In this document: one piece after another, positions 1 to 8,913 of the stretch
Numbering within the stretch: the first letter of the stretch is position 1
Layout: each line of letters starts with the position of its first letter
Assembly: GCA_002451015.1 (NCBI GenBank)
Contig: DKBB01000116.1
Coordinates: forward strand, 7,629-31,374
Origin: Acidobacteria bacterium UBA6911
GTDB taxonomy: Bacteria; Acidobacteriota; UBA6911
DNA length: 23,746 nucleotides
Direction of reading: 5' to 3'
The notes under the pieces: model-generated
Database searches by the model: none
What the model was told of the DNA's origin: nothing
Seen by the model: the letters and a program-made list of their open reading frames with translations, nothing else
Translations under genes and position numbers: made by a program

Positions 1-890
1 TTCAACATGTCGTGCCGGGCGCTGGTCAGGCCGTTGCTCCCCATGCCGCTGTTGTCCGCGGATTCATACACAGCCTGCCCTGTTGACGACAATCCGACAA
101 TGGCAAGCCCGGGTTTTATGAGATCGCCCGTAATGACGTCCTTTTTCTTCATGACAGCCACCGCGCAGCTGTCTACGACTACGGTCCCGGTCAGATCACC
201 GACGTCCGCGGTTTCTCCGCCCCCGCTATATATCCGGACGCCGACCTCCCGGAGTCTGCTCAGGAAATTTTCGCTTCCTTCTATCAGCGCGGCAACGACT
301 TCGCCGGGGCAGTTCAGGGCGTTTCGGTTTACAGTATTGGAGATCAGTATCCGGCCGTTCACCCCAATACATAAAAGATCATCGAGATTCATTACGATGG
401 AATCCTGCGATATGCCGTGAAATACCGAAGGATCCCCGGTTTCCTTGTAGTGGAGGTAGGCGATGATCGACTTGGTACCGCAGCCGTCGGCGTGAATAAC
501 ATTGCACTGTTCCGGGTTACCGGTCAGGTAGTCTTCGGTGATTTTACAGAAGGCATTGGCAAACAGTCCCCTTTCGAGGCCGTCTACCACGGAATGAACC
601 TCCGACTTGTCCGAAGAGACCCCACGCGACTGGTAGCGGCCTGCACCCGCGGCGCCGCCGGTTACCATGAAGCCGCTTCTGTCCTGAGCCTGGATCAATC
701 CCCGAAATTCCAGCTGCCGCATGGCCTTGGCAACCGTATTGGCCGCGAGACCGCACTCTTCGGCGATCTGTCGAATGCTCGGCAGTTTTTCACCCGATTT
801 TATCTCGCCCGTATTTATCAGGAAATGGATCTGGGTCACAAGCTGCTGAAACGCAGGGGAAGCGCTTTCCTGATCGATTCTCAATTTCAT
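1..890 (-). CDS. GntR (YtrA-type) HTH fused to PurM/AIR synthase domain, partial
   Basis: The frame is open from ATG at 890 to the window edge, 296 residues with no stop, so the C-terminus is missing. Residues 1-78 are a GntR winged helix of the short YtrA kind: [18 protein letters not shown], then [20 protein letters not shown], then [16 protein letters not shown]. Residues 84-296 match phosphoribosylformylglycinamidine cyclo-ligase of the Bacteroidetes-like branch: [15 protein letters not shown], the ATP/substrate region HADGCGTKS (133-141), [26 protein letters not shown] and [13 protein letters not shown]. PurM makes aminoimidazole ribotide in purine synthesis. Known from families: free-standing PurM starts near the RYQSRGV segment and has no DNA-binding domain. 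An in-frame ATG at 668 (M75) could give a shorter PurM-only product, though I see no good ribosome site for it. Whether the enzyme is active, or the domain acts as a purine sensor for the regulator, cannot be told. The spacing and reading frame leave little doubt about the fusion in this sequence. Confidence 0.88.
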   Translation of the reverse strand, partial: MKLRIDQESASPAFQQLVTQIHFLINTGEIKSGEKLPSIRQIAEECGLAANTVAKAMRQLEFRGLIQAQDRSGFMVTGGAAGAGRYQSRGVSSDKSEVHSVVDGLERGLFANAFCKITEDYLTGNPEQCNVIHADGCGTKSIIAYLHYKETGDPSVFHGISQDSIVMNLDDLLCIGVNGRILISNTVNRNALNCPGEVVAALIEGSENFLSRLREVGVRIYSGGGETADVGDLTGTVVVDSCAVAVMKKKDVITGDLIKPGLAIVGLSSTGQAVYESADNSGMGSNGLTSARHDML

Positions 891-915
891 AATAGCAATC
901 CGCATTTTAAAAGCG

Positions 916-958
916 TCTGTATCACTACAATAATACAGATGTATCCTGACGCTAACAA
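916..958 (-). promoter_or_regulatory. Promoter with overlapping inverted-repeat operator for the GntR-PurM gene
   Basis: On the minus strand TTGTTA (958-953) and TATTAT (935-930) are 17 bases apart, a good sigma70-type promoter about 40 bases upstream of the ATG at 890. An inverted repeat with 7-base arms TCTGTAT (916-922) and ATACAGA (933-939), separated by 10 bases, covers the -10 box. A GTAT/ATAC-containing dyad is typical of YtrA-type GntR operators, so autoregulation by the downstream protein is a reasonable inference. Confidence 0.55.
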
Positions 959-1076
959 GATAATTCTGCCTGTCCAAGGGAATGGCGCACACGATAAAAA
1001 ACGGGCATCGGGATTTTTAGACTCGTACGTTCCCCAAGTTTATTGGTTTATAGGTTTATACGTTCAACTATTTTAT

Positions 1077-2123
1077 TTAACAGAGCCGGAGGCCGGCATA
1101 TGCATTCAACTCCCGGTCCAGCGACAGATTCTGGTCAAACTGGTGTGTGCCCGCCACGGCAATCATGGCGGCGTTGTCCGTCGTATAAGCCGGGCTGGGA
1201 TAGTAGACGGGAACCGGCACAGCGTCTTGCCGCGATTTCCGCTTCTCTTCGAACGTATATTTGAAAGCTTTTCGCAGGTGGCTGTTACAGGCTACGCCTC
1301 CTACAAGGAGAATACAGCGGGGATGCAGCCGTCTTTCGGCTTTCTTGGTTTGGGATATGAGAGTGTCCACAATAGCTTTCTGGTAACTTGTCACCAGATC
1401 CAGGATGACCCGGGATACTCTGCCTCCGGAGCGGCGAGGTTTGATCCCGGATTCCCGTATATGCCGCAAGGCCGCGGTTTTGAATCCGCTGAAACTGAAA
1501 TCCAGGCTGCCATCGCTGATTTTGGGGATTGAAAATGCAAACCGCCCGGGATCCCCCTCATTGGCCAGTCGATCGATAACCGGACCGCCGGGATACCCCA
1601 AGCCCAGGAACTTGGAAAGCTTGTCCAGGGCTTCTCCTGCGGCATCGTCCCGCGCCCTGCCGATAGACTTATACTGACCCGGTTCCTGAGAAAATATTAG
1701 GGACGTATGCCCGCCGGAAACGACCAGGGCGAGAAAGGGGTATTCGATATCCGGATGTTCTATGAATGCTGAATATATATGCCCCTCGATATGATTCACC
1801 GGAACCAGCGGTTTATTGTTCGAAAAGGCCATCGCCTTGGCGAACGAAAGGCCAACGAGGAGCGATCCGATCAGCCCCGGACCCTGGGTGACGGCAATTC
1901 CGTGGATATCGTCGTAACTTTTTCCGGCATCGTCAAAAGCCTTACGGACCACATACCCGATATTCCGGATATGCTCCCGGCTGGCAAGTTCCGGGACGAC
2001 ACCGCCGAAGTTGCGATGGGTTTCAATTTGTGACGCCACAACGTTGGACAGAACCTTGCGCCCATCCTCGACCAGGGCAGCAGCGGTTTCATCGCAGGAT
2101 GATTCTATTCCCAGTATAAGCAT
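1077..2123 (-). CDS. tsaD: tRNA N6-adenosine threonylcarbamoyltransferase TsaD
   Basis: TsaD transfers the threonylcarbamoyl group to A37 of ANN-decoding tRNAs, making t6A with TsaB and TsaE in the cytoplasm. The 348-residue product has the whole family signature: MLILGIESSCDETAAAL at the N-terminus, metal-binding H111 and H115 in NHIEGH, SGGHTSL (136-142), YPGGPVIDRLA (177-187), FSFSGFKTA (209-217), GGVACNSHLR (275-284) and TDNAAMIA with D316. An upstream GTG at 2165 would add 14 residues that are not part of the family; the ATG at 2123 gives the canonical start, though its ribosome site is weak. The gene stands alone, facing away from mtnA, with 186 bases between its stop and the start of the GntR-PurM gene. 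I see no hairpin terminator after it. The call is secure. Confidence 0.97.
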   Translation of the reverse strand: MLILGIESSCDETAAALVEDGRKVLSNVVASQIETHRNFGGVVPELASREHIRNIGYVVRKAFDDAGKSYDDIHGIAVTQGPGLIGSLLVGLSFAKAMAFSNNKPLVPVNHIEGHIYSAFIEHPDIEYPFLALVVSGGHTSLIFSQEPGQYKSIGRARDDAAGEALDKLSKFLGLGYPGGPVIDRLANEGDPGRFAFSIPKISDGSLDFSFSGFKTAALRHIRESGIKPRRSGGRVSRVILDLVTSYQKAIVDTLISQTKKAERRLHPRCILLVGGVACNSHLRKAFKYTFEEKRKSRQDAVPVPVYYPSPAYTTDNAAMIAVAGTHQFDQNLSLDRELNAYAGLRLC

Positions 2124-2318
2124 CGTGTATGCAAAGCCCGAAATATAAACACAGATTGTCCCCACAAAGAGAGTAAGTGTAGCGCACTTTTAAACGGATT
2201 CGCAGGGCAACTTGGCATGAAAGGCCGGATTTGATCCCAATTTTCTGCCCCGGGCACCTGATTGAAGCTTCAAAATCGCTGCGAAGTAAGTTAGACTCAC
2301 TCATTTTTGAGGGCTGCC

Positions 2319-3365
2319 ATGATACGAACCATCGAATGGACGGAATCCGGGATCGTGATGCTGGACCAGCGTATCCTTCCCGGAGAAGAAACCTATCTAA
2401 CCTTTACTGATTATCGCGATGTCGCGGAGGCTATACGCTCCCTGGTCATCCGGGGCGCCCCGGCGATAGGGGTCGCGGCGGCCATGGGCGCCGCACTGGG
2501 CGTTAAACACTCAACGGCGCAAACCGTCGAAGAACTCGATGCAGAATTCAAGTCAATATGCGATACCATCACGGGCACCCGCCCCACTGCGGTAAATCTG
2601 TTCTGGGCGATTGAACGGATGAAATCCCTTTACGAACGGACAAAAAGCCTTGGTATAGACGCCGTCCGCCGTGCCCTCATCGATGAAGCCCAAACGATGC
2701 ATCGGGAGGACGTTGAAGCCAACAAGGCGATGGGACGCTTCGGACAGTCGCTTTTCCCCGATGAAGGATGCATCCTGACCCATTGCAACGCAGGAGCCCT
2801 GGCTACCGCAGGCTACGGCACAGCCCTGGGCGTTATTCGAGCCGCCGTGGAAGCCGGCAAGAAGATACGGGTGCTTGCCGACGAAACCCGCCCGTTTCTG
2901 CAAGGTGCCCGCCTTACAGCCTGGGAGCTGGCCCACGACGGCATTCCGGTTACGGTCATCACCGACAATATGGCCGGGTATTTCATGAAAAAAGGGGAGA
3001 TCGACGGAATTATCGTCGGAGCCGACCGGATTGCGGCCAACGGGGATGTGGCGAACAAGATCGGCACCTATTCCGTCGCGGTCCTGGCCAGGGAACACGG
3101 AATTCCCTTCTGGGTTGCGGCCCCCCTGTCCACAATAGACCGGGCTATGCCCTCGGGAAACGGGATTGAAATCGAACAGCGGAATCCGGAAGAAGTCAGG
3201 AGAATAGGGAACACACTGATCGCGCCGGAAAATGTGGCGGTCGCCCATCCGGCTTTCGATGTGACTCCCTCCAGATATGTCCACGCGATCATAACGGATC
3301 ACGGCGTCGCGCTCCCGCCCTACACCGAATCCATTAAGACACTGTTTCAAAAGGCAGGCTTGTAG
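2319..3365 (+). CDS. mtnA: S-methyl-5-thioribose-1-phosphate isomerase MtnA
   Basis: MtnA converts 5-methylthioribose-1-phosphate to methylthioribulose-1-phosphate in the methionine salvage pathway. The 348-residue product carries the substrate-binding VIRGAPAIG (43-51), the catalytic cysteine C156 in [26 protein letters not shown] (188-204), TDNMAG (215-220) and the catalytic aspartate D236 in [10 protein letters not shown]. These features separate it from the related eIF2B-type proteins. The start at ATG 2319 is set by GAGGG at 2309-2313; a TTG at 2307 would put the start codon against that site. No other salvage gene (mtnK, mtnB, mtnC) is in the window, so the gene appears to be a single-gene unit. 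No SAM riboswitch signature is visible in the 195 bases upstream. Confidence 0.96.
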   Translation: MIRTIEWTESGIVMLDQRILPGEETYLTFTDYRDVAEAIRSLVIRGAPAIGVAAAMGAALGVKHSTAQTVEELDAEFKSICDTITGTRPTAVNLFWAIERMKSLYERTKSLGIDAVRRALIDEAQTMHREDVEANKAMGRFGQSLFPDEGCILTHCNAGALATAGYGTALGVIRAAVEAGKKIRVLADETRPFLQGARLTAWELAHDGIPVTVITDNMAGYFMKKGEIDGIIVGADRIAANGDVANKIGTYSVAVLAREHGIPFWVAAPLSTIDRAMPSGNGIEIEQRNPEEVRRIGNTLIAPENVAVAHPAFDVTPSRYVHAIITDHGVALPPYTESIKTLFQKAGL

Positions 3366-3385
3366 GGCGAAACTTGTGTTCGCCC
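3365..3385. repeat. REP-like hairpin, copy 1
   Basis: Perfect 7-base arms GGGCGAA (3365-3371) and TTCGCCC (3379-3385) enclose a 7-base loop ending in TGTG, starting on the last base of the mtnA stop. The same stem with a related loop recurs at 21602-21622. It lies between the convergent mtnA and cobQ genes and has no clear T-run after it, so it fits a dispersed extragenic palindrome better than a terminator. Confidence 0.6.
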
Positions 3386-3409
3386 GTCATGATCAAAATA
3401 GGAGTTTTT

Positions 3410-4957
3410 TTAAAGATCAACCCCGGTCCGTCCTAACCCCACAATTTCCGTCAGTTTCGGCATATCCAGATATTGTCTGAAATGTTCCGCAAGAAGATCG
3501 TACTGGCGTTCCTTGTATGCCGCTTCGTGCTCTTCCAATTGATTGTCCGCTTCCAACTTAAATCCCGGCTTCAGATCCCGAAGGAAGGAATGCCGGGAAA
3601 CGGGATGATCAAAAAGCCCGTGAAAGTAGGTGCCCCATACCCGGCCGTCCCGTGATCTGGCCCCGTCGTATTCGTCGACGGCAACGCCGTTGCGCTCTTT
3701 AACCCGTATAGCATAGGGCACATCTCCCGTACGCTCGGTAATTCCCATGTGTATCTCATACCCTTCCACGGTTTTTTCGTTGTCCAGCCAGATACCGACG
3801 GAACGGGCCAGCACTTTTTCTTTTTCCAGGGTGGTCTTGAGATCCAAAAAGCCGAGACCTTTCGTTTCCCCTGGAGCGCCTTCAATTCCGTGCGGATCCA
3901 GGATGACATGGCCGAACATCTGGTATCCCCCGCAGATGCCGGCAAGGCGGCCTCCACGGTTGAAGTGCTGCATCAGGATTTCGTCCCATCCCACCTTCCG
4001 GATCCATTCCAAATCGGCCCGGACATTCTTGGAGCCGGGCAGAAATACGATATCGTACCCTGCAAGAGGCTTTGGTTTGGACAGGTAGTGCAGGGAAACC
4101 TCCGGAATACGGGACAGGGGAGCGAAATCGGTAAAATTGGAAATGTGGGGAAGCCGGATGACAGCGATATTGGGCTGATCCGACCGCAGCACGGCAGGAG
4201 GATCGATGACGACATCCAGGGGCATCCCGTCTTCGGAATCAATCTCAATATGCCTATAAAAGTGCACCAGACCCAGAACAGGGATTCCGGTTTTCGCTTC
4301 AATGTATTGGATCCCGTCCCGGAACAGATCGGGATCCCCGCGAAACCGGTTGATGATAAATCCACGAACACGCTGCCGGTCCTCGGGCGGGATCACTGCC
4401 AGCGAACCGATCAACTGGGCGAAAACGCCCCCCCGGTCGATATCGGCGACCAGGATGACCGGGGCATCCGCCGCGTGAGCCATCCGGAAGTTTACAAAGT
4501 CACGGCTTCTCAGGTTGACTTCCGCACAGGAACCGGCGCCTTCCATAACGATCAGTTCGTGATCTGCACGCAGTCTTGCAAGACTCTCTTTTGCTTTACC
4601 GAAAAGGTACTCCGTATCAGCAAAGTATGTGGATGCCTCGCTGTTGCCTATCGGCTTGCCGTGTACAACAACCTGGGATCCGGTGTCGGAGGACGGTTTT
4701 AAAAGGACGGGATTCATATCTACATGAACCGGCACCCGAGCCGCTTCCGCCTGAACGACCTGCGCTCTGCCGACTTCTCCACCCAAGGCGGTCACGTAGG
4801 AGTTATTTGACATGTTCTGAGCCTTGAAGGGCGCCACGCGAATTCCCATATTAGCGAAGATACGGCACAAGGCCGCCACCACGACACTCTTGCCGACATC
4901 GGAACCGGTTCCCAGAACGGACAAACACCGGGCCGGCATTGTTGGACTGAAACCCAT
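3410..4957 (-). CDS. cobQ: Cobyric acid synthase CobQ
   Basis: CobQ (CbiP) amidates side chains b, d, e and g of adenosylcobyrinic acid a,c-diamide using glutamine and ATP. The 515-residue product has the usual length. The N-terminal dethiobiotin-synthetase-like domain has the P-loop GTGSDVGKS (16-24), APFKAQNMSNNS (42-53), MNPVLLKPSSDTGSQVV (81-97) and DIDRGGVFAQL (172-182). The C-terminal glutamine amidotransferase domain has LPGSKN (306-311), nucleophile C342 in GICGGYQM and H446 in YFHGLFDHP. The start at ATG 4957 is the longest plausible; M7 (ATG 4939) has no better ribosome site. It is separated from the cobalamin uptake operon by two unrelated genes. I looked for and did not find a cobalamin riboswitch in its upstream region. 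Confidence 0.96.
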   Translation of the reverse strand: MGFSPTMPARCLSVLGTGSDVGKSVVVAALCRIFANMGIRVAPFKAQNMSNNSYVTALGGEVGRAQVVQAEAARVPVHVDMNPVLLKPSSDTGSQVVVHGKPIGNSEASTYFADTEYLFGKAKESLARLRADHELIVMEGAGSCAEVNLRSRDFVNFRMAHAADAPVILVADIDRGGVFAQLIGSLAVIPPEDRQRVRGFIINRFRGDPDLFRDGIQYIEAKTGIPVLGLVHFYRHIEIDSEDGMPLDVVIDPPAVLRSDQPNIAVIRLPHISNFTDFAPLSRIPEVSLHYLSKPKPLAGYDIVFLPGSKNVRADLEWIRKVGWDEILMQHFNRGGRLAGICGGYQMFGHVILDPHGIEGAPGETKGLGFLDLKTTLEKEKVLARSVGIWLDNEKTVEGYEIHMGITERTGDVPYAIRVKERNGVAVDEYDGARSRDGRVWGTYFHGLFDHPVSRHSFLRDLKPGFKLEADNQLEEHEAAYKERQYDLLAEHFRQYLDMPKLTEIVGLGRTGVDL

Positions 4958-5291
4958 TAGAAATCAACTTTCATTCAATAATTTCCATCATGCAGCAGCT
5001 CTGGCTGCAGCGGGGATAATATTATGATCGCATCCACATAATTTCACGCCGGCGTCGATCGTACTCAAATCAGCGCCCATCCTATTCTAACAGACTAACC
5101 GGAATCCCAGCTCCCGATGCTGGCAAAATACTTTAAAATCTTACAGTCAATACTACCGGCTTCCCAGCCCGTGGTAAAAATACAAGCAGGGGACATTTCC
5201 CTGCAGCCCTCTCTTCCCGGCTTATCCCGAACCTTCAACCGCTGTCTTTTCCGCTTTGAGGCTGCTAAATAATTCCTTACAATCGAAAACC
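4958..5291. other. Divergent intergenic region between cobQ and the GH97 gene
   Basis: No coding signal is seen. It should hold both promoters, but I see no convincing -35/-10 pair on either strand. Two small hairpins are present: GCAGC/GCTGC around 4990-5010, and an 8-base stem 5186-5193 / 5197-5204 with one G-U pair and a 3-base loop. Neither has a T-run. No B12 box (GCCACTG) is found on the cobQ side. Confidence 0.5.
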
Positions 5292-7280
5292 ATGAAACTC
5301 TTCAACCAGATAATTTATTGCATTCTGACATCGGCACTTTTCATCTCGTCCGGAATTGCGGACGACCAAAGCTTATGGCTAGAATCGCCGGATGGGAAAC
5401 TGAAGATCGGCGTCAACCTGGGAGAGAGCATTCAATGGAGCATTCAGCACGAATACGATATCGTCCTTGACTGGTCCGCCATTTCGCTGTCAATTAAAAA
5501 CGGCAGCGTGCTGGGACAAAATCCCCGTCTCCTGGGGTCCGAAAAGGAATCGGTCGATGAGTTCCTTCCCTCGCCGCTGTACAAGAAAAGAGAGGTAACC
5601 GACCGGTACAATGCCCTTACTCTCAGTTTTGCCGGCAACTTCAGCTTGATTTTCCGGGCTTACAACGAAGGTGCGGCTTACCGGTTCGTCACCTCGATAC
5701 CGGGCGATATTCACGTGGCATGGGAGAGCTGCAATTTCAACCTGGCGGAAAATCACCGGATCATAGCACCCTACCTGGAGCCGCATGCTCAGGACATCTA
5801 CTCCAGCTCGTTCGAAAGCCTGTACCAGTACATCCGCATTTCCGATTTCGATATGGAGAAACTCTCCTATATGCCCGTGGTGATCGATCTGGGCAACGGA
5901 AAGAAGGCGGCCATTATGGAAGCGGACCTGGAGGATTACCCCGGATTATTCCTGAAGCTCAACAGTGAGACACGCCGGGGATTCGTTTCGGATTTCGCCC
6001 GCTATCCACTGGAAGAGAAACAGGGGGGACACAATAACCTGCAGGCTTTCGTCACAGAGAGGGCGGACTACATCGCCCGCTCCCGTGGCACCAGGACGTT
6101 CCCGTGGCGTGCCGTCGTGGTCAGCACCCAGGACAGTCAGCTTGCCGACAACGACATGGCTTACAAACTGGCGGCACCCACCAGGATCGATACTTCCTGG
6201 ATAAAGCCCGGCAAGCTGGCATGGGACTGGTGGAACGACTGGAACATTTCAAGGGTGGATTTCCCTGCCGGCATCAACAATTCCACCTACAAGTATTACA
6301 TCGATTTTGCCTCGACTAACGGCATTGAATATATCCTGCTGGATGAGGGATGGAGCGAAAGCACCGATCTTATGAAGCAGATCCCTGAAATCGATTTGAA
6401 AGAGTTGGTGGCATACGCAGAGGAACGGAATGTCGGCATAATTCTCTGGGCCGGATGGCTTCCCCTGAACAGGCGCATGGACGAAGTCATGAGTCATTAC
6501 GCTGCCCTGGGCATTAAGGGTTTCAAGGTGGATTTCATGGACCGGAACGACCAGGAGATGGTGCGGTTCTACTATCGCACGGCGGAAACAGCGGCCCGCC
6601 ACAAACTACTGATCGACTACCACGGGGCGTATCCCCCCACCGGCTGGATGCGTACCCTGCCGAACATCATCACCAGCGAAGGGGTGCGCGGGCTGGAATA
6701 CCAGAAGTGGGAAAGTGTGGATGCTCCCCGGCACAATGTATCGATCCCGTTTATCCGGATGCTGGCAGGTCCGATGGATTACACGCCGGGAGCCATGAAG
6801 AACGCCAACAGACAGAATTTTCGCCCGATTTTTTCAGCTCCTATGAGCCAGGGGACACGCTGCCACCAAATAGCCATGTACGTAGTCTATGAATCTCCCC
6901 TGGTGATGCTTGCAGACAATCCCACCAATTACCTCAGGGAGCAGGAAAGCGTGAACTTCATTACTGCTATCCCAACGGTTTTTGATCAGACGATCGCGCT
7001 CGACGGGAAAATAGGGGAGTACGTAGCGATCGCGCGGCGTAAAGGCGACAATTGGTATGTGGGAGTCATGACTGACTGGACAGCGCGCGAAATGAAACTG
7101 GATTTTTCTTTTCTGCCTGAAGGAGAATACGACGCGGTCATATTCGAAGACGGCGTCAATGCCTACAGAGAAGGAAGCGACTACGCCCGCCGCACCCTGG
7201 CCGTTGATAAAGGCGTGATCCTGCCCGTCAGGCTGGCTCCAGGAGGCGGCTGGGCCGCCATTATTCAGCCTGCACGATAG
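5292..7280 (+). CDS. Secreted GH97 family alpha-glycosidase
   Basis: The 662-residue product belongs to glycoside hydrolase family 97 (SusB and relatives), which release alpha-linked glucose or galactose. It begins with a signal peptide (MKLFNQIIYCILTSALFIS then SGIADD), so it is exported. The order fits the family: a beta-sandwich N-terminal domain with SPDGKLKIGVNLG and YNEGAAYRF, then a catalytic barrel with WDWWNDWN, YILLDEGWSE, KGFKVDFMDRNDQ, IDYHGAYPPTGWMRTLPN and ITSEGVRGLEY, then a small C-terminal beta domain. Aspartate D414 in KVDFMD sits where retaining GH97 alpha-galactosidases have their nucleophile, and E463 in TSEGVRG is the likely acid/base; inverting SusB-type enzymes have glycine at the first site (from memory of the family, not aligned here). 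The start at ATG 5292 begins the signal peptide; a TTG at 5256 is less likely. No sus-type neighbours are present. Confidence 0.92.
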   Translation: MKLFNQIIYCILTSALFISSGIADDQSLWLESPDGKLKIGVNLGESIQWSIQHEYDIVLDWSAISLSIKNGSVLGQNPRLLGSEKESVDEFLPSPLYKKREVTDRYNALTLSFAGNFSLIFRAYNEGAAYRFVTSIPGDIHVAWESCNFNLAENHRIIAPYLEPHAQDIYSSSFESLYQYIRISDFDMEKLSYMPVVIDLGNGKKAAIMEADLEDYPGLFLKLNSETRRGFVSDFARYPLEEKQGGHNNLQAFVTERADYIARSRGTRTFPWRAVVVSTQDSQLADNDMAYKLAAPTRIDTSWIKPGKLAWDWWNDWNISRVDFPAGINNSTYKYYIDFASTNGIEYILLDEGWSESTDLMKQIPEIDLKELVAYAEERNVGIILWAGWLPLNRRMDEVMSHYAALGIKGFKVDFMDRNDQEMVRFYYRTAETAARHKLLIDYHGAYPPTGWMRTLPNIITSEGVRGLEYQKWESVDAPRHNVSIPFIRMLAGPMDYTPGAMKNANRQNFRPIFSAPMSQGTRCHQIAMYVVYESPLVMLADNPTNYLREQESVNFITAIPTVFDQTIALDGKIGEYVAIARRKGDNWYVGVMTDWTAREMKLDFSFLPEGEYDAVIFEDGVNAYREGSDYARRTLAVDKGVILPVRLAPGGGWAAIIQPAR

Positions 7281-7458
7281 GCTTGGCATGATGTCGGAAG
7301 GATCGATCCGACGAGCCGATCGAATTCAGTCGAAAATCCAGGATCTCGCGCAGGAAGCACCGTTTCGACTCCAGCTCCAGCGGGCAGCAGAATCACGAGA
7401 ACAGAATTTCAGGTCGAAATGGATGGGTTTTTTCAGTTGATACGGGCGAACCTATAAA

Positions 7459-8907
7459 ATGAACAAAGAAAAGGCAGCGGTCACAACCGCGGAATCGGGC
7501 TTTTCCACCTACATATCCCACCTTGCAGTCCTACTTCTTCTATCCGTTATGCTTTTATTTTCAAACCTTCATATTGGCGGATTATCAGGATTAGACGACG
7601 CCCTCTACGCCCACGAAGGAGAACAGATGCTCAAAACCGGAGATTGGTGGAGCATCCGGTTCAACGGTGGATTTCACTTCGAGTATCCTCCAATGTTTTT
7701 CTGGCTGGAAGCGCTTTCGATGTCTGTATGGGGCATTACGGATTTCGCTGCAAAGTTTCCCGCCGCACTGGCCGGCACGGCGACCATTATCCTGGTTTTC
7801 CTTATAGGGTACAGATTCCAAAGAAATTTTTTATACCCGATATGTGCGGCATGGATCCTGATGCTGTCACAATATTTCCTAAAATATTCCATGCACGCAA
7901 TGACGGACGTTCCGTACACCTGCTTTTTTACCCTGGCGATTCTTCTTTACGTCATGAGCATCGAAAAGCCAGGGAGGATCATCCTGTGCGGATTGGCTAT
8001 CGCCAGCGCTGTGTTGACCCGCTCGGTTCTCGGATTCATTCCCTGGATTATTATCGTTTTTCATGTTTTATTCACCCGCCGTTTCCGATTTTTAAGTTCG
8101 CCCTTGTTTCTGGCTGCCATACTTCTCTCCCTGGCACTGCCTTCTGTCTGGTATGTTTCGCAGTACGGCTTGCACGGTCGGCCGTTCCTGGACCAGCAAC
8201 TGGGCGTCCTTACCAACAAGATATCCACAGGAAACCGGTTGGACCTCTGGCATTATCTGTGGGAGCTGACAAAATATCCCCAGCTTCTATTAAAACACTA
8301 CTGGCCATGGCTTCCGTTCATGCTGATCGGTTTCTGGAGCCAGATGAAAAAAACCCTGAACCATAAATGCTCTTCGGCGGCCCTGCTGGTGATTTGGGCT
8401 GTTGTTGTCGTTGGATTGCTGAGCTTGGCTGAAGCCAAGTTTCTGCGCTACATCATGCCGGCTTTCCCCGTATTCGCCCTGCTGGCCGCCGTCCCGATCA
8501 GCGAATGGCTGATGCGGTTTCGACGCAATCCCTTTCTTCGTGCCGGATATATCCTCCTCTGCCTTTTCATCGTCGGGATTGTGGTTTTTACGCGCCCCTA
8601 TCCGCGCGCCGAAGAGATTTCCGCGATCGGATCAGTAGTGGAGGCACAGACGGAAGACTCGGACCGCATTGCCTTGTATACCAACGGGGAGGCCAGATAC
8701 GACTTCAGCAACCAATTCCGGTGGTATTCCAAACGGTATTGGGATTACCTAATGGATCCGACTGCGTTAAGCGCGCACCTGAATACTGATGAGGAGAGAT
8801 TCTTCGTCGTCGACCGGTTTTCTTATCAGAACCTCGTCCTTCCTTCGGGAGTGGAAGTAAGAAAATTGATCGAAACCGCCAATTGGGTGTTCTTTAAGAA
8901 ATTATGA
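7459..8907 (+). CDS. GT-C membrane glycosyltransferase (PMT/ArnT-like, GT39 or GT83)
   Basis: The 482-residue product is a polytopic inner-membrane protein with about ten to twelve hydrophobic segments and the layout of the PMT/ArnT family, which moves a sugar from a polyprenyl-phosphate donor to a lipid or protein outside the cytoplasmic membrane. The first periplasmic loop carries the expected acidic motif LSGLDDALYAHEGEQML (42-58, with D46/D47 and E53) followed by FEYPPMFFWLEAL, and later LTRSVLGFIPW and AEAKFLRYIMPAFPVFALLA. The C-terminal 90 residues form a soluble domain. The acceptor cannot be predicted. The ribosome site upstream of ATG 7459 is weak. The 178 bases before it are non-coding with no clear promoter. 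It converges on cobO with only 6 bases between the two stops, leaving no room for a separate terminator. Confidence 0.85.
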   Translation: MNKEKAAVTTAESGFSTYISHLAVLLLLSVMLLFSNLHIGGLSGLDDALYAHEGEQMLKTGDWWSIRFNGGFHFEYPPMFFWLEALSMSVWGITDFAAKFPAALAGTATIILVFLIGYRFQRNFLYPICAAWILMLSQYFLKYSMHAMTDVPYTCFFTLAILLYVMSIEKPGRIILCGLAIASAVLTRSVLGFIPWIIIVFHVLFTRRFRFLSSPLFLAAILLSLALPSVWYVSQYGLHGRPFLDQQLGVLTNKISTGNRLDLWHYLWELTKYPQLLLKHYWPWLPFMLIGFWSQMKKTLNHKCSSAALLVIWAVVVVGLLSLAEAKFLRYIMPAFPVFALLAAVPISEWLMRFRRNPFLRAGYILLCLFIVGIVVFTRPYPRAEEISAIGSVVEAQTEDSDRIALYTNGEARYDFSNQFRWYSKRYWDYLMDPTALSAHLNTDEERFFVVDRFSYQNLVLPSGVEVRKLIETANWVFFKKL

Positions 8908-8913
8908 AGCCGA

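Noticed and set aside
417..1532. Long open frame on the plus strand (371 codons)
   Set aside because: It runs antisense to the GntR-PurM gene and tsaD, crosses the non-coding gap between them and resembles no family; both minus-strand genes have clear motifs.
2124..2318. SAM riboswitch upstream of mtnA
   Set aside because: No S-box conserved elements were recognised in the 195 bases between tsaD and mtnA.
2553..3350. Open frame on the minus strand (265 codons)
   Set aside because: It is antisense to mtnA and has no family resemblance.
3749..4702. Open frame on the plus strand (317 codons)
   Set aside because: It is antisense to cobQ, whose catalytic motifs are all on the minus strand.
4958..5291. 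Possible third cobalamin riboswitch upstream of cobQ
   Set aside because: No GCCACTG box, no GGGAAGG element and no closing AGACCTGC motif were found on the minus strand.
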